A stretch of DNA of 64,000 bases. Origin: Mya arenaria. Its lineage: Eukaryota; Mollusca; Bivalvia; Myida; Myidae. A program made the translations under genes and the position numbers. A model generated the notes under the pieces. That model was given only the letters and a program-made list of their open reading frames with translations, ran no database searches and was not told the DNA's origin. Position 1 is the stretch's first letter; every line of letters begins with the position of its first letter. This document shows, piece after piece, positions 36,809 to 49,100 of the stretch. Where the stretch lies: positions 44,551,417 through 44,615,416 of the forward strand of contig NC_069133.1 in the NCBI RefSeq assembly GCF_026914265.1, in the 5' to 3' direction.

Positions 36809-39800
36809 ATGGCCAAGTCTGTTCATCTTCTACACTCAGTTGGAGACTTCTTTGGAGTAACTGAGTCTGCATCAGAAAATATGAAGAAATGGAAGATCAA
36901 GGCAGAGAAAAAGATGAAGGTGAGAGTTCAAGACCTATAAATATCGAAAAAAATAACGATATTGATTTCAAACATACATCTTACTAACCTGTGCATGTAA
37001 TTTATAAAATAATATATTAGACATTCACTTTAAATGACTGGTGAGTGGTGTATTATAGAGTCTATACCACTACATTTTAATGCACCAGTCATTTGTAACC
37101 ACGGCCCCCCCAGGTCTGGGGGTGGTGGATAGGGGGGGAAATGGGCTGTGTTTTTTACTGTTCAGGTGGCCCCTCAGTGCTGAATGAATGCGGTTGGTTT
37201 TGTTTTCATTCCAAAATAGCGTGGAATGGTCCTTACCTAGGTTACCATCCCCTGGTGCGGGGCATTTGGCAGGGATTTTACCAACAGTTTGTGTCAGCAG
37301 TGTGTGGATTTTACCTGTGATTGGCTTGACCGAAAGTCTAAAAGTCCCAGCTATTCCTCGGTCCTAGGGGGGGCCGTGGTTACAAATGACTGGTGCATAA
37401 TGTACCCGTCAATTCTTACCACAACTCCCCCAGGTCCGGGGAATAGCGGGGACTTTGACTTTCGGTCAAGCCAATCACAGGGACCATAGGTAAGGACCAT
37501 TCCCCGCTAGTTTTAGCGCAAAGTCAAAATCACCGCATTCACCCGCCACTGCGGGGCCACCTGGAAGGTTAAAACACGGCTCATTTCCTCGGCTATCCCC
37601 GGTATACCCCTGGACCTGTGCGTACTGTGGTTATGACTGGTGCATAAGCAACACTTACTTAGCAAGCTATGTTAAGCATGCTGTAGAACCATGTTTGAGA
37701 GTTGTTGTTTTTTCTTTTGTTTTTGTGAATGTCTAGATGCATAATTAAATTTACTTTATCAGAACAGAATTAACGAGTAGTCAGAGCTTATCCATACAAT
37801 AGCTAGCATGCATATAAATCGTGTTACACATTTAGAGATAGCACAAGACTAACAGCCATTATTATCAGACCCAAATGTCAATTCCTATATATATATTTTG
37901 TTCCTAGTTCTTTCAGAAATATAGCATTTTTTTATTTAAATTACCATACTCAAAGTCTGGGAGTAGGATTTGTTCTTGGTCCCAGTCAGGGTTCAACTAC
38001 ACAGAGCATGAGTGTCAGATGGCTTACACTTTCTGTTTGATCATTTCCATAAAAAAAGATTTTTACAATGTTTCTATATAACCTAAGCTTGAAATTAAAC
38101 TGTCAAACACATTCATTCAGTCCTAATATTTTTCTTCTAGGATAAAGAATTTGGACTGAGCATTAAGAAATCCTTGGGCAGCCATGTTGGAAGCCAAGAC
38201 AAGTTTATTCAGGATGCAGAGAAGATGCTGTCACGTATTGATGCCTTCCAGAGGATGGAAGAAAAACATGAGTTCCAGGTCACAAAGGCTGCTGATGCAA
38301 CTTACAGAAATCGTTGACTATAATATAAAATAAACTGTAGTCAAAATTCACATTTGTCTGTAGGTTTATAATAAAACTTGTCCGGCTAGTTGGAAATTTC
38401 AATATTTCTATGATTTATCAATAGTCTGGCTTGTATGATTTTTGGTAATTTACAAAAGAATACAGAAATGTTGTGCTACGCTTGAATACTACAAGTTCTA
38501 AAACCAAACTCACTTACGCCCAGGCCGGGTATCGAATCCTTTTGAGAAGCATGACTCTGTACAACCAGTATTCTTGAAATGACATACAAAGATTCATGTT
38601 TCTTGCATAACATTTAACAGGTCAATGAAAGAGAAAAAAGTGAAGCAAAGGCAGAAAAAACAGTTCAAGGTCCAAAAAGTTTGACAGATACAAACCTGCC
38701 TGGACCCTCTAGAATAGCAGAAAGTGAAACTGACATTGACAGTCCTGGGGATACCTTTTCTAGTAAAGGTAGATCAACGAAGTGGATCGCTAATAAAACG
38801 TACACAGAGGTTGATGACACAGACATTGTTAATGTTGAACTTGTAACTGAGAGAGACACTGATGTGCCTGGTAAAAGGCACTTTGATAAACATTCAGGTG
38901 CCAGTCTCAATGGTAAAAGTTCTGTTGATAAACAATCAGATGATGTCAGTGGTAAAAATCTGTTTGGTAAACATTCTGGTTTGAAAGTTAGGGTTAAAGG
39001 GATTGAGGGTGAGGATGATGCCTCAAAAAGTAAAGATAACATCTTCCTGAAGAAGATTCTCCATGCTGAAACTGGTAGCATAGATGATTCGGACAAAGGT
39101 GGTAAACATCATCAATCAGAGCCTCAAATTTATGGAAAATCCGAAGATTTGTATAAAACTCTTAAAACTGACGTAATCTTCTTTGATGAAATACCAGACA
39201 AAGATAAATGTGTGCACTTCGGAACTCCAAAGAAACTTGAGAGAACAATTTTGGATAGTGTACGTAAGGTACAAACTTCAAAAACATCTGACACAGAGTT
39301 TGAATCCACAGATTTGGATGCAGCAACCAATCAAGTGAAAGAAAAAAATGAGGACAAAATGTCAAGTGATGTTGAAGAGAGTCAAGAGATTGATGTTGAT
39401 CCACAGAAAGACACTGATGTTGATGGTGAAAAGAAAGAAAGCCAAGCAGAGAACAAACTACATGTGACAGTTTCAGTCTCAAATGGGTATTTCTTTTTAA
39501 GCATTACCAACTTTTTTTTATCTTTTTTATTTGTATTTTTCTTTTTTCTGAAAAAGTGAGGTAAAACCCAGAAACGAAATATCAATTTGGTTTGCCCTTA
39601 GGGTTATTTTTTTTTAAATGCCTGTATGCCTTGGCTGTGAATTTATTCTAAAGAAAGTAAGACAAATTTATATACATATTAAATAAAGTTTAAATGGAAT
39701 CAATCATGATGAAAAGCTGTTTCTTCATCATGGAACTTATTTTAATATTTTGTTCAACAGTCTCAGTAGATTTAAAAAGTAAATGAGCTCATAGCTGAAA

Positions 39801-40082
39801 TATAATAATTTAAAAAACAACAACAATTGTTTCAGCTCCACTAGCACTGAGAAAGTCCTAGGTCCTGAGGATTTTGTGTATGGAAAGGAGGCTTTGGAAC
39901 ACTATAAACTGTACACGCAGGTTGGTTGCCCAATAGTAATCTTATATCAGGAATAAAGGAATCATAAGATACGTGTTTTTCTAGAAAATAGTTTGATAGT
40001 TTGATTTCATTTAAGTGAATTTCTAAAATTTAATATTTAATACCTTTTATTGTGAAGTGATCATTATTTTTGTTACAACCCC

Positions 40083-40113
<31 letters not shown>

Positions 40114-43100
40114 ACACATACAAAAGAAAAGAAGAAATACAACAAAAACAAAAATAATTAAAATGATATAATAAAAGATGAAATAAGATAATTTCTGTTT
40201 TTGTAAAACACAGTGGAGAGATTTTGTCCCATACCTGTTTTTGAGCTGTCTCTGTCTCATGCTAAGCACTTTTTAAAAGTACACACTTGATTCTTATTAT
40301 TTTAAGTTACCTGTAATGTATTGCCATCTTGATCCTCATAGGTAATGTCAATACACAGTGATTTGTGTATTGTCCACAACTTTAATCTCAATTTAACACT
40401 TCTTCAACAGATTGAAGCCAAAGAGAAAAGAAACAGGCTCCAAGCAGAGTATGAGAGAAAGATAGCAGAATATGACTGGAAACTGGCGGCCATTGATGAA
40501 ATCATAGATCTTGCCAAAGGTAGTGCTCAGTCCCAACTGTTGCCAGATTTGCTCTAGCCTATCCCTCTGCTGTTCCATCCACTGGATAAATCTTGTGTCT
40601 CATGAACCTCCACAAGTATTAGACCTACAATGAAATTTCATAGGTGTCTCATTAGCTCCATAAGTATTACACCATGACTGATGAAACTTTGTAGGAATAT
40701 TGGTCAGCATTGGAAGTTGTCATCTCAGATTTTCTAGGATATCTGACTTGGTTTACAATAGTTTGGGCTCATGACTTAGTAGAAAATGGTCACATGCAGT
40801 TCCAAATGTATAATAACTAGACTCATAAAACTGCATGGGAATAATGATCAGCATGGTTAATACTGGTAGTGTATCTGGTGCTTTATTTGTCATTTCACCA
40901 GTCCAACAATACCTTTGCCCTTAACTCAGTAAAAATGCTCTCCTCCAAAAGTATAACAGGTTGAATCATGAAACTTCATAGGAATATTAGTTAATATGGA
41001 ACACTTTTCATACATGTGGTTTAATCTAGCTATATTTTTTTCAAGATCTGTACAATAATTCGGGGTTTTCTGACCACTTCTTGGTGTTTTAATGTTTATG
41101 TCAAGCCTGCTTGCAGTGAGCTAGACAAAGTTGTCACAATGGTGGTCCATTGTATGTGGATGGGTCTGTGCGTCCTTCCGTCTGGACTCATAAAGGTTCA
41201 CCATGATGAGGTGGCATGTTGCGCACAATAATTCAGTTCTGTACCTCAAAAGTCAAGGTCAGCGGTTGAAACGATCCTTGTCCGGGCTGCATCTTGACCA
41301 TGCATTCTAGGAGTTTTAAAAAAACTTACCATGAAGAGTCACCATGATGAGCGTGTCACTCACAAGACCAAGGTCTGTTCTTCAAAGGTCGTGCATAGAG
41401 TAGAGGTCAAAGGTTGAAGTGATCATTGTACAGGCTATTTCTTGACCATGCATTATAGGATTTTCAAAAAACTTGCCATGAAGATTCGCCATGATGGGAT
41501 GGCATGTCATGCACAGGACCAAGGTCTGTATCTCAAAGATCAGGGTCACACTTAAAGTCACACTTAAAAGCAGAGCATATTGCTCGAATTGCTATTCTGT
41601 GTATTTCTTGTAATGGTGAAAACATTCAGATGCCCATGACACTTTTGTCTGAATTTACACCAGAATCAGTCATCAAAATTAGTTGAAATGATCCTTGTCA
41701 GGGCTGTATCTTGACCATGCATTCAAGGATTTGAAAAAAACTTGTGAGGGAAATTCACCATGCTGCGGCATAGTTTCACATATTGTTTAACTCCATGTTA
41801 TTGTATTGCAATTGCATGGATGAGCATTATGTCTTTGTCAAAGGCTCTTTAAATGGGCTCAACATGTTACCACTTGGAGTCCAGTTTATTTATTATTATT
41901 TTAATATCAATTGTTTTTGGATAAACAAGTTGTTGTAGTTTTGAAACAAACTTGATCACATTCTTTAATTATTTTTTTTATCATAATTAAGGCATTCTTG
42001 TTCATTTTTAGACAAAGGTAGAATTCCAAATTTATCCAAAATAATGATTTTTTCCAAGTCAGAATGGTCCAGGCCAAATTCCCAAAATGGTGAAAAAAAA
42101 TCAGATAATATGCATGTAAGTCTGTAATAAACAATCCAATCATTTAACCATTGTTACTAAATTTACACTAACACCAGTGCACCTTATCTATTTCAGGTTT
42201 TTATGTGAACCCACAGTCAACCAAAGCGTCCAAGTGGCGTGATTTGAAGCGTCGTGTGAAGCTTAGTAGCAGCCACCAAATTGGGCGTACTGAGGTCAGA
42301 CGGAAGCTGGGGGAACTCCCGGACTACAGGCCTTACTTCACTTACTTTATCATTCTGGTAATTGTTGCATTGCCTCACATTTTAAGCCAGTGTTCTCAAA
42401 AAGAATTGCTCAAATAGGCGAATACCTAAATGTAACAGGACATCAAGTTGAAAGAAAGGGCAAACATATATATTGAGTTTATTCATCTAGTATCTAGGTC
42501 TGTCGGAATATGGGGGCAATACCAGACTTCATATCTTCATAACTCCACATTTTCTATCACTCTTGTATTTGAGGCATTGCCATGCATTTAAGCTTAGCAT
42601 TTCTAAAAACAGGTAGGCTAATTTTTTTCCCTCTGGGTTGTTGTCTGTCAAGTTTGGTCTTTTCTTCTAAAATACTTGAATAGATTTCATTCAGATTTGA
42701 CAAAGTAGTGGAATGAATGTCATACTGTCAGAATGTACTGATAATTTCAGATGAGGAACAGGCATGCAAAAGCTTTAAATGTATTTCCATAGGTCAAAAC
42801 CTCAAGATAATCACATGATATCTAGTACATAATTATGATACTAATGTCTTTAGTCATCAAAAGTAGACTTTTGACTTGACAAGCCCAAATTCTTACATCT
42901 GTACTGTACTGGGCTTCAAAAATGGTACCAAGCCATGTAAAATTTTCAGATTTTAAACCAGCCCAGCAAACATTTTACCCTTGCTTTTGATATCAACCAC
43001 AGAGCACTAACATTTAATATTTGTGTAGCTGGTATAGCACTCTGACCTAAATAAGTGTGAAATTATGCCATTGGCTCAAATGTGAAAAACAAAAGGGCAT

Positions 43101-46100
43101 TGACATCTGCTAGCTGTACTTTTGTTTATATTTTTTCTACTACAATGTACGGTAAGACGTGAGTAACACTGGGTTGAATTCAATGAAACTTTACTGGAAG
43201 CTTAATTAACAAAGGGGATAATTTCTGAAACCATTAATGTCTATGGATAATATTACCTGACAAAGCAATGTAGGGGATCATAATTCAATTTCACCGACTG
43301 CCTTTATTTATTTGCTAACAAATTAAGTGTCCCTTGAAATGTTAATTAATTTCACGAGCCGCTTTGATGGTCACAGCTAGAGCCCCTTGATTGACAGTAC
43401 TTTTGGAGAAGTTTAAACCGTAGCTTACATGTAAACATGTGTCCATTGAAATGAAAAAACATGTTTTGTTATGATTTCTACATCAATAAATTTATCAAAT
43501 TATTTTGCTTCTTATACATAGATACAATTCCGAAAAACTTAATACATATCAATTTTGTGTTTATTTTTGAAATGGTCATTGTTTACAAAACATGGCACCA
43601 AATTTGCATACATGTACAAAAAACATATTTACAAAGTAACACTTTAAAAAGCATAATCCAAGTGTACCCTTAAACTTTTTGCATAATGGACATTTGCCTT
43701 TGTGGCTTACACAAGACATTTTAATGCCACAGTGGACAACATATTGTTATATTCAAAAAATTATATTCTTGACCTTCAGTCATTAAGTCTTGAAATGTGC
43801 ATGAAAAAAGCAGAGCATATTGCTTGAAATGCTATTCTGTGTATTTCTTGTAGTGGCAAAACATTGGTATGTTGATAACCAGGACAATTTTGTCTGAGTT
43901 TACACCAGAATCAGTCATCAAATTTAGTCTTTTGGATGAAAAAGACCGATTTCAAATACTACTGCTTGGCATTACATTTTTGAACAAGCCCTGCTGTATA
44001 AAACCCAGAATTTGAGAAAGCCCGGAAAGCGTTTAACCAGTGCAGGGCTTGCGGACTTGTGCTAATTTCGACCACTGCAGAATACACTGTCATCCTTAAA
44101 AAACATTCAGACAACATTCTTTATCATGAGTTGCCTTTTTGCTTGTTACTTAACATCATGTCATAGAATAGATTCTTGTCTTCTTCCTCAGCTTGTTTCA
44201 TGAACATACTTCTATAAACATCATCAGCAACTTCTTGCTTTATTTCCATCGTACCCACACCAGCACCATATTCCTGCCGACTCTCATTTGTAGAGTCATC
44301 ATGCTCATCAGACTTGTCCACAAACAAGTCCGCTATGAGTTCATACTGGTAATGTAAGTAAGCAAATGCGTGATCCTCGTTTGGCTGTGCAAATCTCTTG
44401 GTATAGTCCTCCAGTGTGAAATTAGCCTCAGCGAGTATAGGATTGTCGACAGTGAGTGTACTAGGGGCGGGCTTACACATGAACTCCCTCTTTCCCTTCC
44501 CTGCCGTGGATATAATCAACTTGCCAAACCCCATCTGATGGAGTCGCTCCATTTCGCCTGGAAATAAAGTGAAGATTAGCTTCAAGTGTTCATATATCAT
44601 ATCATATAGAATAGCAGGAATGCGTCCTGTCTATGCTAGCGTCCTATACACAGTGATATATAGATTCATAGAAAGCATGCGAGTCTCTAACTATTCAAAG
44701 GTGGGGGGAGTATGATTGATCTTTTGGTAGAAAAAAATATGTCAGTTTCCAGATGTTGGAAGATATAACTTATATCTTTGCTATTTGAAAAGCCTTAGAA
44801 TTTGCATGGAAATTCAAAACAACAACTTACCTCTAACAATCTCTGCAGTAGACTTGCAAACGTGTCTCTGTAGGTTTCTCATTGCAACGAGAGGCCCAGG
44901 CAGCTTACAGAGGCCTCGGACAATCTTCTGTTGAAGTGTCATCTGTTTTCTCACACCCGATACCCAACTGTAGGTGCTTGTGGAACTTGGGGACTGGTGG
45001 AAGAATTTGGGCTTGTAAAGTGACATAACATTTACATGGGTTATCCATTTTTATCAAATATTTTTCAAACATTTATTTTGTTTTTATGAAGGAGCAAAAA
45101 ATTATATGCAATGAGAGTCTGCCTAAAGCACATCATATCGTTTTAGTGTACATGGGTAAAAACCAGCCACCTGGTTAGCGCAGTTGTTGAGCACTGTACT
45201 AGTTTTCCAGAGGTGCTAACACTCCTCGGTGCTCTTTTCCTCCCAATTTTATTTTGAATACATTTCTAAGCTATTAAGCGTGACACTTATTTAAGGCTGA
45301 TATATGGTCCAATAAGCTGGAAATGAAGGTTATAATCTAAATTGTTAAGGTGTTCCTTAACTATTCTGTACTTCATATCTCATTTACAGATGCATACTGA
45401 AGAACTTGTACTTGTATAAATGTCATAAGTATCATGTAGATTACCTCTCTTGATGCCAAATAAGCGGATTGCAGTGTTGCAGGTGTGGGTAATGACTTCA
45501 GGGCCCCATGAGTCTTGCTCCTCTCCGGGGCAGGATGTTCATGACGGGAGTAGGGCGCCAACCCAGCAGGGCTCATGGTCATGTATGGCGGGCAGGCAGG
45601 TGAAGGTGGGGTGGGGTGGCAGTTCTGGCAGACAAGGGGGGTGTTGCAGGTCTGGCAGGGAGGCGGACCATTGGCCTCTGTCTGGGTCTCCATGTCTTCT
45701 TTGTTGGTACCTGCTGATTTAGTGTAGAGTACATTACTTGGTGTACTTAATTATAAAATATATCAACAATGCCCTATCTTTCCTATATTCATATTGCATA
45801 AACCACATAGCTGCTTAATGTAATTGCAAGATCATGCTAAATGAAGTTGCGAGATCACGCTTAAAGTGATTGCATGTTCACACTGAATGGAATTGCGAGA
45901 TCACACTGAATCAATTGCAAGATCATGCTCTAGCATTCATATTGCGGAAAAAAGCATCAATCCTAAGGTATGGGCTTGGGTCAAATTCAATTATCTCAGT
46001 TAAAGATATCTCACTTAAAAAATTGAGTTTTCTTCTATACAATATATAAATAAGTTTTTACTGTTAGATGCACAAGGTTCACAATCATAATTGTGGCACA

Positions 46101-49100
46101 TTTTGTGAGGCCCCAGTGAAATTTCTTTGTTTACCGTATGAACTTATTTCAAAAGACACATACACAGACTTTTAGAGAAAACAAATTAAATAAAAAGTTC
46201 GGAGCTTTTTCTGATACACATAGAAATAGAATATTTACTTATCTATCAAAAGAAATAAATTAATGATACTTTTTTTCTATGCAACAGCAATAATTATTGT
46301 ATCTATGTTGAAAGTAATGAATATCCATATTACCCTCTATATATTTTATTATTTTTATGTGAAAATTCATTAATAGCTAAGTGGCTTCAAATTTTTTGAC
46401 CCAGTTAAAAAAAGCACCAAAAGAAAATAGTTGCATCAACCTATATTGTGTGCCTTTAAGGGTACCTGTAGGTCTAACGTAGACTTTGAACAGTAAATCA
46501 GTGAGACATAACACAGCCACTGTCAGCTCCTCGTCTGTGGAAAACAGCACCATGTCTCCCTCAGAATCTGTAAAGATTATAAACAAAACAGTTCTTTTAA
46601 GTGAAAAGATTTCCATATCACAGGAGTTTTGAATAAAACTGAAAAAAAATGCAACATAACATCGCATGATTTATAACATTATTTAATATAACGTTAAAGT
46701 GACATATCAAAGTTTTAATTGTTACTTAAATTGATGTTAAATACATTTATGCTAAAAGTAGGCGGCCCACCCATAATGCAAAATTAATGAGATAGAAAAG
46801 TTATGTATAATTCTAGACAGTTACATTACATCTATCTCTATAAGTGCTGATCTGATGATGGTGAAAGTTTAAAAGAGAGTGACTGATCAAGAGTGGTGTC
46901 TTGTTTGTGGGCTTAAATGTGGGATAGAATAGGAAACAGTGATTATGTCTCCCCCATTCATGGGAAGACATATTGTTTTTGCCCTGTCCATCAGTCAGTC
47001 TGTCAGTATGTACGTCACACTTCGTTTCCGCTCAATTACTATAGAATGCTTAGACCCAGGAACTTCATACTTGGTATACATGCTAGTTGTTCATGACTAG
47101 TAGATGACCCCTATTGAATTTGAGATCCAAAGTTCAAGGTTGCGGTTACCTTCAGGTAAAAAATGATATGTTGGCGGTGACCTTAAGCTTAAAAATGTTT
47201 TTTGCTCAATAACTAAAGAACGCTTGTACCAAGAAACTTCATACTTGGTATGCTATATGGTCATGACTTGTAGATGACTCCTATTGATTTTAAGATCAAT
47301 AGGTCAAATGTCACCATGACCTTGAGGTGAAGAAACGGTTTCTACTCAATAACTAAAAAACGCTTGCACCTAGGAACTTCATACTCGGTTTGCCATTTGG
47401 TCATGACTAGTTGGTGGCCGCTATTGATTTAAGGATCAGTAGGTCAAAGATTAAGGTCGCAATACTGTGAAGTAAAAAAATGGTTTCCGCTCAATAACTT
47501 AAGAACACTTGCATCCAGGAACTTCATACCTGGTATGCCAGTTGATCATGACTAGTAGATGACCCCTATTGATTTTCAGGTCAGAAGGTCAAAGGTTAAG
47601 GTGACCTTGATCTAAAATAATGGTTTCCACTAATTAACTAAACAACACTTTGGCCCAGGAACTTCATACTTGGTTTGCTTGTTGGTCTTGATTATTTGAT
47701 GACCCCTATTGATTTTGAGGTCAGTAGGTCAAGATCAAAGTGACCTTTAGGGAAAAAAACAATTTGTTGGTCACTAGTCTGTACGTCACACTTCTTTCCA
47801 CTCAATAACTAATGAAAGCTTGGACCCAGGAACTTCATACTTGGACCCAGGAACTTCATACTTTGTATGCAGGTTGGTCATGACCAGTAGATGACCCCTT
47901 TGTTTGTTCGTCTTCAGTCCAAAAGTACAAGTTTCATGTCAATCATTGATTATTTCTCACCTACGACCACACAATGGGGGAAACAAGCGCCTTTTCAAAG
48001 AAGCAATCTCTTGTTTGTTTGTTTTTGATAAATGATCTTCCAAATTTGGAAAAAATGACTTTTGGCTAAATACAAAATCAGGCCAAAATTCTTAGCTTCT
48101 GTACAAGTTTTGATTTTTTTATACTCTCACTTACTTGTATTGTAACAGCTAGTTTTGAACAGATCTTATTGTTTTTCAAGAAATAAATTTGCTTTTTTTA
48201 TTCAGTTATATATATGTTTACATAATTCACTCCAACGCACAGGGTACAGATGGTAGAAAATTCAGCTCTCTATGTGCTTATGAAATACTGCTCTCTCTGA
48301 GCAAATTTCTAACCGCTGTGTGCAAGAGTGAATTGGGAAAATATTATGAATTTTCGAGGGAAATGGACATTTTTTGCATTTGAAAACAGCCTTAAGGTGG
48401 CAATAAATTACACCAGGAAAAAATCAATGATTCAACATGATGTAAACTGTACAGCTACATTCGGCCATGCACAACAGCAAGCTATTTACTATCCAGCCTC
48501 ACGCAGGGGTTGGAGCTGCAGGCTAGTGAACAATTACAGTGGGTTAGAGCCTCACTTGGGACCCACTCTCATTGACTTTCAAAATGATCCTGTTTCAGCC
48601 CATGAAATGGACTGGAGAATGATTATCAAATGTAACTGTGGAGCAGAAGAAAAATAGTATAAACTGAAGGTTTACCTTTCCAGTAAAGTGAGAATCTGGC
48701 ACCCTGTAATCCTTCAAATAATGTGGCAATCTTGTCTGCCAGGTACCGGAAGCTAGTCGCCTCCCCTTGGGGAATCGGGAATCGTCTAATTTCCCCCTCC
48801 CCTGTACCACAAAGTTCCAGGAATGCTTTGACGGTCATCGACATTTTTTTCTGGCTTTGAACTATTTCACTCATTTTGTTGTAATTTCCACTGCTTGTCA
48901 CAGATAAGTTGACTTAACTTGCATTCTTTTGATCACAGTCATACACAGTACAGTAAATGTCCATCACAGTCTTGGTGTCTTATCAGTGTTTTGTTGTGAA
49001 TTCTCCGTAATTGATAAATCCCAACAGTCACCCTGGAAATAAAGTTGTTACTGTAACCCCAGTTTCAGAGAGAAAATGTTGTAACTATGACCTGAGTCAG

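Noticed and set aside
38665..39585. Long minus-strand frames opposite iRhom exon 3
   Set aside because: Shadows of a compositionally biased exon; no start or splice context.
44124..48874. Calling the nested gene SQSTM1/p62
   Set aside because: Only the PB1 domain resembles p62; ZZ, LIR-acidic and UBA regions were not recognised, so no symbol was given.
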